The notes under the pieces were generated by a model. The model was not told the DNA's origin and searched no databases. It was given only the letters and a program-made list of their open reading frames with translations. Positions 1-8,404 of a DNA stretch of 64,000 nucleotides are shown piece by piece. Origin of the DNA: a virus. Both the position numbers and the translations under genes were made by a program. The stretch is taken from IMG/VR virus record IMGVR_UViG_3300022205_000001, positions 104,077 through 168,076 of that record, one strand, 5' to 3'. The stretch's first letter is position 1. Each line of letters starts with the position of its first letter.

Positions 1-2149
1 CACTTGCGGCTACTGTGTTTGCGGTATTGGCTTGATTGAACGCAGCATTCGCATGATCTCGCGCTGTTTGGGCAAGTGTTTGATCAACCGTGACATTGGA
101 TGCACTGGTAATATGCCCTCGTGCATCAATCGTTATCTGTGGAATTGAGGTTGTAGTACCATAGGTTGTAGCTGTGACGCCTGAAGTGGCATGACTAATG
201 ATACCGGTAATTGGATCATAATTAATCGGAGCGGTGTTGCTAATGTTGGCTCGGATTTGTGTTGCCGTATAGATTGCGGTGTTGGCATTGGCATACGCGG
301 CATTGGCTCGTGTAAACGCTGCATCCGCATTGATGGTTGCAATATTGGCTTGAGCATATGCTGAAGCGGCTACTGTGTTTGCAGTATTGGCTTGGTTGAA
401 GGCACCGTTGGCATGAGCATATGCTCCATTCGCCGTATCACGCGCAAATTGGTCAAGCGCCGAACCGCCAGTTGCCGCAATCGTAATAGTCCCTCGGTCA
501 TTTGTAATGGCAATTCCTGATCCTTGAGTTAAGGGACGAAGATCAAACCCACCTGAGACCGTATTACCGATGAGGACTGCCCCATTTGTTGTGACCCCAG
601 TATTTGCTACAGCGGTATTGGCTTGATTGAAGGCACCGTTGGCATGATCTCGTGCTGTTTGCGCCAATACAGTTCCAACATTCGCTTGTGTAAATGCACC
701 GTTGGCATGATCTCTAGCAGTTTGGGCTAATGTGGTCCCAGTGTTCGCTTGTGTAAACGCGCCATTCGCATGATCTCTAGCAGTTTGCGCCAATACAGTT
801 CCAACATTCGCTTGAACAAAGGCAGCATCCGCATTGGTGGTTGCGATATTGGCTTGATTGTATGCAGAGGCGGCTACTATATTAGCAGTGTTGGCTTGAT
901 TGAAGGCAGCATTCGCTTGATCTCGTGCAAATTGATCTGTGCCACTTCCCCCAGTAGAGGCAATAGTAATAGTATCATTTGGGGCATCGGTAGTAATGAC
1001 GATTCCCGATCCTGCAACAAGTGTTAATGTATCAACATTAGAGTCTGCTACGACATTGGCTTGTCCTGCAACATTGATTGTCACGAATGCATTTTGAGCA
1101 ACGGAATTGGCTTTTGTGTATGCCGCATTCGCTTGATCTCGTGCCCATGCATCAGTGGCTCCCGCCCCAGTTTCAATAGCTACATTACTGACTGATACAA
1201 TATGTCCTTTATCATCCACTACGAATACTGGTATGTGGGAGGAATCCCCATAGCCTGTTGCCGTGACTCCAGAGACGGCGTGACTGATTACTCCAGTAGT
1301 AGAGTCATATCGGATGGGGGTGGTATTGGAAATGTTGGCGCGGATTTGTGTTGCCGTATAAATGGCGGTATTGGCATTCGCATAGGCAGCATTCGCTCGT
1401 GTAAACGCAGCATCGGCATTGGTGGTTGCGATGTTTGCCTGAGCATAGGCAGACGCCGCTATAATGTTGGCAGTATTCGCCTGGTTGAAGGCAGCATTCG
1501 CTTGATCTCGTGCGAATTGATCCTGCCCGGAGGGTAGTGCAATTGCCGTATTCGTGATTGCGGTGACATGTCCCTTTGCGTCAACCGTAACAACTGGAAT
1601 ATGTGTAGTGTTACCATACGTAGTCGCTGCAATTCCAGAATTCGCATGGGAAATGACGCCAGTGGTCGAATCATAGTTGATTGGTGTTGTATTGGAAAGA
1701 TTTGCCCGAATTTGACTAGCAGTATAGATCGCCGTGTTCGCATTACTAAACGCAGCATCGGCATTGGTGGTTGCGATGTTCGCTTTACTGAATGCGGCAT
1801 TCGCTTGATCTCGCGCAAATTGATCGGTGGCTGATCCTCCGGTAGCTGCGATATCTATTAAATTATTTGCAGGATCGGTGGTGAGTACAATCCCCGTTCC
1901 TTGACGAAACCGAACAATATCTGAAGTCGTTGTGGCAACAACATTAGCTTGTCCAGCAATATTGACAACCCCAAATGCATTCGCACTTGATCCCCCTCCT
2001 CCACCTGTAGCCAAAAATACAATGGTCCCATTGGCGTGTTTATAGAATAACCGTCCATCGGCACGATTAATTGCCAATTCTCCATTGGCCAAAGTGGTTG
2101 GAGTATTTCCTGACGTGGCGCTATTTTTAATTTGTACGGTGACGTTCAT
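1..2149 (-). CDS. Long tail fibre protein, N-terminal part (runs off left edge)
   Basis: An uninterrupted minus-strand reading frame starts at ATG 2149 and is still open at base 1, so at least 716 residues are present and the C-terminus is missing. The N-terminus (MNVTVQIKNSATSG, then GELAINRADGRLFYKHANG) is the type found at the start of many phage fibres. The rest is built from two repeat types: Ala/Asn-rich segments (RDQANAAFNQANTA and variants), and three copies of a module with PINYDSTTGVISHA followed by VDAKGHVT, near 1565-1690, 1200-1325 and 100-235. This is typical of trimeric receptor-binding fibres. The start overlaps the stop of the preceding gene by one base (TAATG). The receptor-binding tip would lie outside the window. 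Confidence 0.85.
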   Translation of the reverse strand, partial: MNVTVQIKNSATSGNTPTTLANGELAINRADGRLFYKHANGTIVFLATGGGGGSSANAFGVVNIAGQANVVATTTSDIVRFRQGTGIVLTTDPANNLIDIAATGGSATDQFARDQANAAFSKANIATTNADAAFSNANTAIYTASQIRANLSNTTPINYDSTTGVISHANSGIAATTYGNTTHIPVVTVDAKGHVTAITNTAIALPSGQDQFARDQANAAFNQANTANIIAASAYAQANIATTNADAAFTRANAAYANANTAIYTATQIRANISNTTPIRYDSTTGVISHAVSGVTATGYGDSSHIPVFVVDDKGHIVSVSNVAIETGAGATDAWARDQANAAYTKANSVAQNAFVTINVAGQANVVADSNVDTLTLVAGSGIVITTDAPNDTITIASTGGSGTDQFARDQANAAFNQANTANIVAASAYNQANIATTNADAAFVQANVGTVLAQTARDHANGAFTQANTGTTLAQTARDHANGAFTQANVGTVLAQTARDHANGAFNQANTAVANTGVTTNGAVLIGNTVSGGFDLRPLTQGSGIAITNDRGTITIAATGGSALDQFARDTANGAYAHANGAFNQANTANTVAASAYAQANIATINADAAFTRANAAYANANTAIYTATQIRANISNTAPINYDPITGIISHATSGVTATTYGTTTSIPQITIDARGHITSASNVTVDQTLAQTARDHANAAFNQANTANTVAAS
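633..821 (-). repeat. Three tandem 63-bp repeats inside the fibre gene
   Basis: Three in-frame 63-bp units begin at 633, 696 and 759. Each encodes 21 residues of the form ARDHANGAFTQANVGTVLAQT. The first and third units are closest to each other over the cagttccaacattcgcttg part. In-frame units let fibre length change by recombination without frameshift. Confidence 0.8.
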
Positions 2150-2361
2150 TAGAATGTCCCCGCATCGATTTGGACAGTTTCAAACTGTCCGTTTGTGGAC
2201 GAGTACGCAAGAACAAACCCATCTTGCACCCCTTGGATACTCACATCTACCAAATCTGATAACCTGGTAACTGAAGTAGCCGGTTGGACGACGGCAGTAG
2301 ATTTTCCCCCCTTGACTTGAGCAACGATAGGAGCGGGAGATGTAACGATGACAGTAGACAT
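2149..2361 (-). CDS. Small virion-associated protein with fibre-type LSDLVDV motif
   Basis: A 70-residue protein. The central LSDLVDVSIQGVQDGFVL followed by YSSTNGQFE is a short motif seen repeatedly in phage fibre and baseplate-attached proteins. It lies between a 110-residue structural protein and the long fibre, with one-base overlaps on both sides, so it is co-translated with them. A role in fibre attachment or as a short fibre adaptor is inferred from position. No catalytic motif is visible. Confidence 0.65.
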   Translation of the reverse strand: MSTVIVTSPAPIVAQVKGGKSTAVVQPATSVTRLSDLVDVSIQGVQDGFVLAYSSTNGQFETVQIDAGTF

Positions 2362-2693
2362 TATCTCGTAACTCCTGGATTTACAACAATAATTCCTTCA
2401 ATAACTCGTTGAACAGTTCCGGTATTCCCTGTGAGAGTCACATCATAGACATAACGCCCCGGTGTCAAGTTTCCTGTGTTTGCAGCGGTCATAGAGAGAG
2501 ACAGAGTACCATTGGGACCATCAGTAATCGTAGTGGTAATGGTATTGGATCGTGTGGAATAGAAGGATTTCCGCATGACAGTGTTTGCGGTTGACCCAAC
2601 GAGGTTTTGAGGTGTGCCGGACGATCCTTTGACGGTAATCGTGCGGGAAAATGTAGCGTATTGTTCGATTTCTAATGGGACATAGCCTGCCAT
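2361..2693 (-). CDS. Small beta-rich structural protein
   Basis: A 110-residue protein (MAGYVPLEIEQYATFSRTITV...), predicted all-beta from its alternating pattern, with GRYVYDVTLT near residue 80. It resembles the small immunoglobulin-like N-terminal domains of phage baseplate upper proteins; this is a loose resemblance only. A strong ribosome binding site (gaggagag) lies just upstream and a late promoter box is 38 bases upstream, so it starts a late transcript that continues into the long fibre. Confidence 0.6.
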   Translation of the reverse strand: MAGYVPLEIEQYATFSRTITVKGSSGTPQNLVGSTANTVMRKSFYSTRSNTITTTITDGPNGTLSLSMTAANTGNLTPGRYVYDVTLTGNTGTVQRVIEGIIVVNPGVTR

Positions 2694-2730
2694 GATACTC
2701 TCCTCGTAGGTAGACGATAGAGAGTATTTA

Positions 2731-2738
2731 TATGATTA
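2731..2738 (-). promoter_or_regulatory. T4-type late promoter box
   Basis: TATAAATA on the minus strand followed by CTCTC, 38 bases before the start at 2693. It matches the T4 late consensus recognised by gp55/gp33-directed RNA polymerase. Confidence 0.75.
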
Positions 2739-4670
2739 GAATGTGATGGACGTTACATAGAGGTCGGTAGAGGTATCAGCTTGATAGGCAACAATTCGTT
2801 GTGTGTCCCCCAATTCTATTGGCGTCATTGGATAAATTTGACCATTTCTGGATTGGTTATGTATTACTCCCCTTGGAGTAAATGATGGGTTCGTAAAGTT
2901 GGTGACCGATGTAATTGCGGAGGTATATGTTCCTGATCCACCAAACGCACTAATGCGTTGTACCGCAAGAAATTGGGCTGTACATTTAATAGGAGGAACA
3001 ACATATGATAAGTCTACATATACCTCTCCTTGAGGAGAGGTATTGCTAGTCCATGCCCACCAATCAGAATCAGTCCCGATTATTATGGTTTTATCTACTT
3101 GTTTATAAGATTTGAACCGACTTTGTGCATTGGTGACGGCGTAACTGATTAATGCCTTTTGTGTGTATCCACTTGGAAGAGTTATCCCATCCCCATACTG
3201 ATCACAATAAATCTTAAAGAACAAATCTGCGGGTCCAGGTCCCCCACCACCTCCAATATTTGCCGTAACTGACCAATGTTGGGCAACCGCATTCCAACTA
3301 TGACATTGACCATACCCCAAATAAATACTTAGGTCTTGGGAGGCATTATACCCAACAGAGTCCATCCAGTTTCGTTGATTTGCATCAGTCAATGGGGCAG
3401 TATTTCCATAGATAAGAAATGCATTTGCATTGAGTGTAACTTCAGGCTGTCTATCAGTATTCACCACAAAATGATACCGTCCTCCTTGTGTTAGAGTGGC
3501 ACGGGTATCAAAAATAAACAACACATCCCCTGCACTAGAAGACCCTCCAATAATCCCTCGTTCAAGTGAAGCGAGGGTTCTACTTGTGGCAAGTACTGCC
3601 CCACTAGCATTTCCCGTTCCATCATCAGGTTCAAGGGTAATCCAACAATTCCCTGTTGGAATTAATTGTGTTCCAATTCGGAGTTGTACGCCATAGACTT
3701 TAGCTGTGAGTGAAGGGATAAAACTTTGTGATATTTTGGTGATATACCGAGTGAATGGATTGGTGCCACTTGTCGCATTAAATCCAAGAAAAGCAATTTC
3801 AGTATCCAATGCTTCATCCCAATGTTGGTCCAGAACCCGTTGCTTCATCCGATATAGAAGTAAAGCTTTATTTCCATTAGTAGGATTATAGATCGCGTAT
3901 ACGGCATACCAGGTATTTGCTGATAAGGCGCTGGAAGCGTCGATTCCTCCAGCCCCACTACTCATCAGATTCGCGGTAAGATTACTCCATCCAGAGATGT
4001 AATCCCCATTCTCCATGACAATAACATTCGCGTGTTTGAGGAGTAATGTCGTAGCCGATTTATAGGGGTGATAATGCGTCCCAATCACGAGCCCCGATGT
4101 TTCCTGTGGCGTTGGAGCATCTTCCCAGGACACCTTGATATTAGAAGATGTATTGACGGTCAACACTTGCCCATTGCTACCTCCCGCTAACCGATGAGCG
4201 GTGTTTGGACTAAATCCCACCAATAAATCCCCTTGTTGTAGGAACAAGTTTGCTGTCGTATCAAATCCACTTCCGCCAGAAATTGAAGTAATCGCATTAT
4301 CCACATATTCTTTTGTGACGACTCCGGAGTTAGAATCCGGGCTCCCCGTTATGATTCCATAGGTGACCGTTGCTAGATTGATCGTACCATTCCCAATCGT
4401 AGTGGTATTCGCGGTAAGAACATTTGCAATCAGATTATTGATCGTCGCCGTATCGCAAAACGCATTATCAATGTTCATGGTTGTTGCGTTCAATGAGGGG
4501 AATTCATAGACCACATCATATGATTGATTTGCGGTGTTATACCGAACTTCTCCACCCCAATCCACCATATTAGCCACTACGTCTACTTTATAGCTGACTT
4601 CAGATTCACCGATAGGTTCGGGTACATTGGGAGAAGGAAGCTGTGGTGTGGGAACCCAAGTAAATGGCAT
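2736..4670 (-). CDS. Tail fibre/tip protein, paralogue 1
   Basis: A 644-residue protein starting MPFTWVPTPQLPSPNVP. It shares a layout with the next three genes: a Pro-rich N-terminus, an Asn/Thr-rich beta stretch, a GDLLVGFSPNTAHRL segment followed by GQVLTV near residue 160, a globular middle, and a C-terminus ending in an aromatic residue (VTSITF). The GDLLVG...GQVLTV segment is a recurrent element of phage fibres. The C-terminal half contains LPSGYTQKALISYAV, conserved in all four paralogues. Role: probably receptor-binding or side-fibre tip. It is the last gene before a late promoter. Confidence 0.75.
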   Translation of the reverse strand: MPFTWVPTPQLPSPNVPEPIGESEVSYKVDVVANMVDWGGEVRYNTANQSYDVVYEFPSLNATTMNIDNAFCDTATINNLIANVLTANTTTIGNGTINLATVTYGIITGSPDSNSGVVTKEYVDNAITSISGGSGFDTTANLFLQQGDLLVGFSPNTAHRLAGGSNGQVLTVNTSSNIKVSWEDAPTPQETSGLVIGTHYHPYKSATTLLLKHANVIVMENGDYISGWSNLTANLMSSGAGGIDASSALSANTWYAVYAIYNPTNGNKALLLYRMKQRVLDQHWDEALDTEIAFLGFNATSGTNPFTRYITKISQSFIPSLTAKVYGVQLRIGTQLIPTGNCWITLEPDDGTGNASGAVLATSRTLASLERGIIGGSSSAGDVLFIFDTRATLTQGGRYHFVVNTDRQPEVTLNANAFLIYGNTAPLTDANQRNWMDSVGYNASQDLSIYLGYGQCHSWNAVAQHWSVTANIGGGGGPGPADLFFKIYCDQYGDGITLPSGYTQKALISYAVTNAQSRFKSYKQVDKTIIIGTDSDWWAWTSNTSPQGEVYVDLSYVVPPIKCTAQFLAVQRISAFGGSGTYTSAITSVTNFTNPSFTPRGVIHNQSRNGQIYPMTPIELGDTQRIVAYQADTSTDLYVTSITF

Positions 4671-4678
4671 ATTCTTAC

Positions 4679-6481
4679 CTAGAATTGAAAATCGGTGATG
4701 TATACATTAGACCCTGCGACATTGGAACGAATAAGAAGTACTTGATGTTCAAGTACTATGGGGGCATATAGCCGTACTCCATACCCTCCTGGCACTGATC
4801 CAATTCCATGTGTATTTGCTGTCGTGTACCCTTTCGTTGGGACAAAAGTGATGGGCATATCCGTACAGTCAAATCCCCCAATCGGAAGATGAAGACAGGA
4901 AGAATCAACATGACGCACTTCTATTTTTGCGACCCCATCACGAGGCGGAATACATCGTGACATGTCCACGGCTTCTATTCGTCCGGTTTCTGTGGAACCG
5001 GCTCTCCATTCTGATGCAATAGATGTGATAATATGACGATCTTTTTGAAGAAAATATTGAAGATTTCCCTCAGCATCCCGTCTCACATATCCAAGCAAAC
5101 AGTACTTATCATATCCTCCAGGCAGAACAAGATCCGTAGCTGAAATATTTTCTATAAACACTTTGAACCATAAATCATCAGGTCCGCCGACTGACGGAGG
5201 AAGTCTCCACGAACTGGTATTGACATAATACTCCACAGCATACCCACTCCCATATGTATTCGCTGTTATTCCACGAATGGTAATATAGTTTGAATCACTA
5301 TAGACATAATCTCCAGTGAGAACGATATGGTATAGTGTTTGTGCGGTGACTGATACGGAATCGGGAAATATGAATCGGATTCGTGATTGATCGGTTGCAA
5401 TTCTTCCCGCATCAAATGGGTAGGTGGTTGCTAGGGTTGACCCAGGAAATCCATTATCATCTGATCGGAGTTCCGCCCAAATAATTCCTGACGGTGAACC
5501 TGTTGCAAAAATTTCAAACTCCACGGAATGAATCGGTCCACTATTGGCAGAGACAAAGGATTGCCCGATATAATCAAGTGGGGTCGTTGCTCGTCGGAGT
5601 TGGCGATTCTGATCTGACGTGGTGGTACAGTTTGCTTCTTGAGTAATATTGGTAGACTGGTGAAAAATAAGATTGTCCAAATCATTCACTTCATCCCGAA
5701 TTGCATATAATTCATACCATTGAGAGTTTCGTGGGGTCCCGGTATCTAAGCCCCCGGCTCCTGATACCGTGATATCACAGACCATATTGCTCCACCCTCG
5801 TCCATGACTCCCATCATTAAAAAGAATATCATCACATCTGCGTAACCATACTTGGGTGTTTTGTTGATTCCGGTCCCGATGTGTTTGAAGCCACAATCCA
5901 CTAAAATACTCTGCCCCTGTTGTTGATCCAATAGTTTTCCATCGCAATCCTGTTGAGTCAGAATAATCTACTGTCAATACTTGTCCTGCTGATCCTATAG
6001 GCAACCGTGTCGCAGTATTAGCAGAAATTCCTACGAGAAGGTCTCCTGCGGCATCAATAATATTTTGCAAATCACTTCCACTGGCAGGCACATTTGCGAC
6101 CATGGTATCAAGATACTCTTTTGTCGCAATTTCACTATTTGAAGTGGGATTCCCGCCCATTGTGCCATATTCAATCGTGAGCGTATTACTAATCACATTT
6201 CCGATAGTTGCGGTGTTGATTGTTGCAACATTGACGTTTGCACTAATAGTGATCGTCAAATGACCTATCATAGCATTTGTCAATGTGATAGTGTTCACAT
6301 TCATTTCAGGAACAACATACACCACATTGTATTGGGTATTGGGGGTATAGTAAATGAGCGACCCACCAGCATTCACGGTATTCGCTACCTTGTCTACAAG
6401 CGTAGAGGTGGCGTCTTCCCCGTAGGATAGGGGAGGTGTTGGGGGAGGAGTTTGTGGTTCATTGACCCAGACAAATGGCAT
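4679..6481 (-). CDS. Tail fibre/tip protein, paralogue 2
   Basis: A 600-residue protein starting MPFVWVNEPQTPPPTPP, nearly identical at the N-terminus to paralogue 3. It contains GDLLVGISANTATRL followed by GQVLTV, then a divergent middle, then LPGGYDKYCLLGYV and a terminal YITDFQF. The conserved ends and divergent middle suggest a shared attachment site with different binding surfaces. It is separated from its neighbours by only a few bases. Confidence 0.75.
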   Translation of the reverse strand: MPFVWVNEPQTPPPTPPLSYGEDATSTLVDKVANTVNAGGSLIYYTPNTQYNVVYVVPEMNVNTITLTNAMIGHLTITISANVNVATINTATIGNVISNTLTIEYGTMGGNPTSNSEIATKEYLDTMVANVPASGSDLQNIIDAAGDLLVGISANTATRLPIGSAGQVLTVDYSDSTGLRWKTIGSTTGAEYFSGLWLQTHRDRNQQNTQVWLRRCDDILFNDGSHGRGWSNMVCDITVSGAGGLDTGTPRNSQWYELYAIRDEVNDLDNLIFHQSTNITQEANCTTTSDQNRQLRRATTPLDYIGQSFVSANSGPIHSVEFEIFATGSPSGIIWAELRSDDNGFPGSTLATTYPFDAGRIATDQSRIRFIFPDSVSVTAQTLYHIVLTGDYVYSDSNYITIRGITANTYGSGYAVEYYVNTSSWRLPPSVGGPDDLWFKVFIENISATDLVLPGGYDKYCLLGYVRRDAEGNLQYFLQKDRHIITSIASEWRAGSTETGRIEAVDMSRCIPPRDGVAKIEVRHVDSSCLHLPIGGFDCTDMPITFVPTKGYTTANTHGIGSVPGGYGVRLYAPIVLEHQVLLIRSNVAGSNVYITDFQF

Positions 6482-6484
6482 AGG

Positions 6485-8383
6485 CTAAAACTCTATGGTT
6501 GCAGGCATTAGTTGAATTAACGTCGTGGCTAGAACCGCTGAAACAGCTTGTTCCTCAGCAAGTATCGGATTGGTAAAATAAAATCCCGTTCCTGGAGGAT
6601 TGTTGGCGTAAATAACTCCATCAGTCTCTACTGTTCCGAGTGTGTCAGCCCCCGCCCCCTCATAGGTATTTGCCGTCAATGCTGGGGCATTTAATTCACC
6701 AAATATATTGAAGGGAGATCTTGCCCCCGTACATAGATAACTGATTTGCACGAGACAGGGAACTGGAGGTACCCCAATTCCTAGATGAAGGGTGAACATA
6801 CGAGTTACAGGGATACTATATGGTTGGTCAAATCTCACATATCCGCTCCCTGACACATAATCAATAAATCTCCAATCCCAATGATGTAAGGTGATAATTT
6901 TCCGATTACGTTGGGTGTATTCGCGGAATGTTCCAAAGTGCCCGGTGGACACATAACTAATCAGACACTTTTGGGTATACCCCGTTGGCATCACCACTGG
7001 AGTGTTGTTGGCTTCAATGAATACACGAAAACCAACATCAATCATACTTATTGTTGGCCTCCAGCTATTGGTATTTGCACTAAAACTTCTTGCGTTTCCT
7101 CCAGTGTATGCCTCAGTTGCAGTCCCATAGATTACCGTATGATGGGCAGCATTGGCTCCATTCGCAATTGGATAATCGGAGTGATACACAAGGCAGTAGT
7201 TACCGTTTGCGGTGACGGTATAGGGATCACGGAAAACAAATCGTAATCGTCCAGGTGCGGTAGATCTTGGTAATTCTCTCGTCATCCTATAATTAGTTGC
7301 AGAAAGAATGACTCCATCCGCATTTCCTGTCCCATCCTGAGCCTGAAGTGTTAGCCAACAATTTCCGGTGGGATCACCAGAACGAGCAATGGCCATTTCC
7401 GCACTGGTTACTTTTCCGGTAATGGGGGCAACAAATTGCTGTGCGACAAATAATGTGGTATCATCACCAAGAAATGCACGTCTTACTACTTCTGGTGTTG
7501 TTGAAGGAACTGAGTCAGTAATGTATACCCATGGGCGACGATCTAGTGCTTGATGAAATAATAGCCCTCGGCTTTTGGTAGTCGGATTCCGAATGGCATA
7601 GACTTCATACCAGGTATTCGCAGTAACCGTTCCGGTATCGAGCCCATTGACGCCATTGACGAGAATATCAGCCGTAGTGAGGTCCCAATTTCGTGTGACC
7701 TTGCCATCATCCATTACAATTTCATCGGCTTGGTGTAATTGTACTCGTGTGTTGCAGAGAGGGTAATCGGTATGCGTCCTGACAAATATATTTTTGAATG
7801 AGGATTTGTCTCCCGTCCCTCCCACAGACGACCATCGAACTTTTGTGTTGGGGGTTGGAGACATCACTAATATTTGTCCGTCGGTTCCTACGGCTACACG
7901 ATTTGCCGTATTATCGGATACCCCCAGTATCAAGTCCCCTGCGGCTTGAATGAGGAGTTGGAGGTTACCTCCTTCGGGAGTAGAATTTGCAATCAACGCA
8001 TCCACATACCCCTTCGTGACCATGTGCAGATTCGCCGTACTATTCCCGGTCATATACAGCATCACAGTATTGAGAGAGTTTATGGATGCATTTCCGATTG
8101 CTGCGGTATTGATAGTGAGAGAATTGGCGGTCACAAGATTGGCAGTAATATTTCCTCCCGTCAAATGATCGGTGTGAAGATTACTGACATTCAGAGGAGT
8201 ATACCGATAGAGTACATCATACCCTACATTCAGGGTATTGTAGGAGAGAACCCCCATTGGAGGGGGATGGACTTCAACCGTATTCGCTACGAGTCCAACT
8301 TGGTTTGAGACCGTGTTGGACCCGTAGAAGAGAGGATCTACTTGAGGTGGTGTTTGTGGTTCATTGACCCAGACAAATGGCAT
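6485..8383 (-). CDS. Tail fibre/tip protein, paralogue 3
   Basis: A 632-residue protein starting MPFVWVNEPQTPPQVDP. It has the shared layout: GDLILGVSDNTANRV with GQILVM, a PTGYTQKCLISYV segment, and a C-terminal aromatic residue (LMPATIEF). The WVNEPQTPP leader is shared with paralogue 2. No enzymatic domain is visible. Confidence 0.75.
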   Translation of the reverse strand: MPFVWVNEPQTPPQVDPLFYGSNTVSNQVGLVANTVEVHPPPMGVLSYNTLNVGYDVLYRYTPLNVSNLHTDHLTGGNITANLVTANSLTINTAAIGNASINSLNTVMLYMTGNSTANLHMVTKGYVDALIANSTPEGGNLQLLIQAAGDLILGVSDNTANRVAVGTDGQILVMSPTPNTKVRWSSVGGTGDKSSFKNIFVRTHTDYPLCNTRVQLHQADEIVMDDGKVTRNWDLTTADILVNGVNGLDTGTVTANTWYEVYAIRNPTTKSRGLLFHQALDRRPWVYITDSVPSTTPEVVRRAFLGDDTTLFVAQQFVAPITGKVTSAEMAIARSGDPTGNCWLTLQAQDGTGNADGVILSATNYRMTRELPRSTAPGRLRFVFRDPYTVTANGNYCLVYHSDYPIANGANAAHHTVIYGTATEAYTGGNARSFSANTNSWRPTISMIDVGFRVFIEANNTPVVMPTGYTQKCLISYVSTGHFGTFREYTQRNRKIITLHHWDWRFIDYVSGSGYVRFDQPYSIPVTRMFTLHLGIGVPPVPCLVQISYLCTGARSPFNIFGELNAPALTANTYEGAGADTLGTVETDGVIYANNPPGTGFYFTNPILAEEQAVSAVLATTLIQLMPATIEF

Positions 8384-8404
8384 AATGACATATTTAGAGT
8401 CACA

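Noticed and set aside
749-1834. Several plus-strand reading frames of 80-120 codons opposite the long fibre
   Set aside because: They mirror the repeat-rich minus-strand fibre frame, have Ile/Ser/Gly/Arg-rich nonsense composition and no ribosome binding sites.
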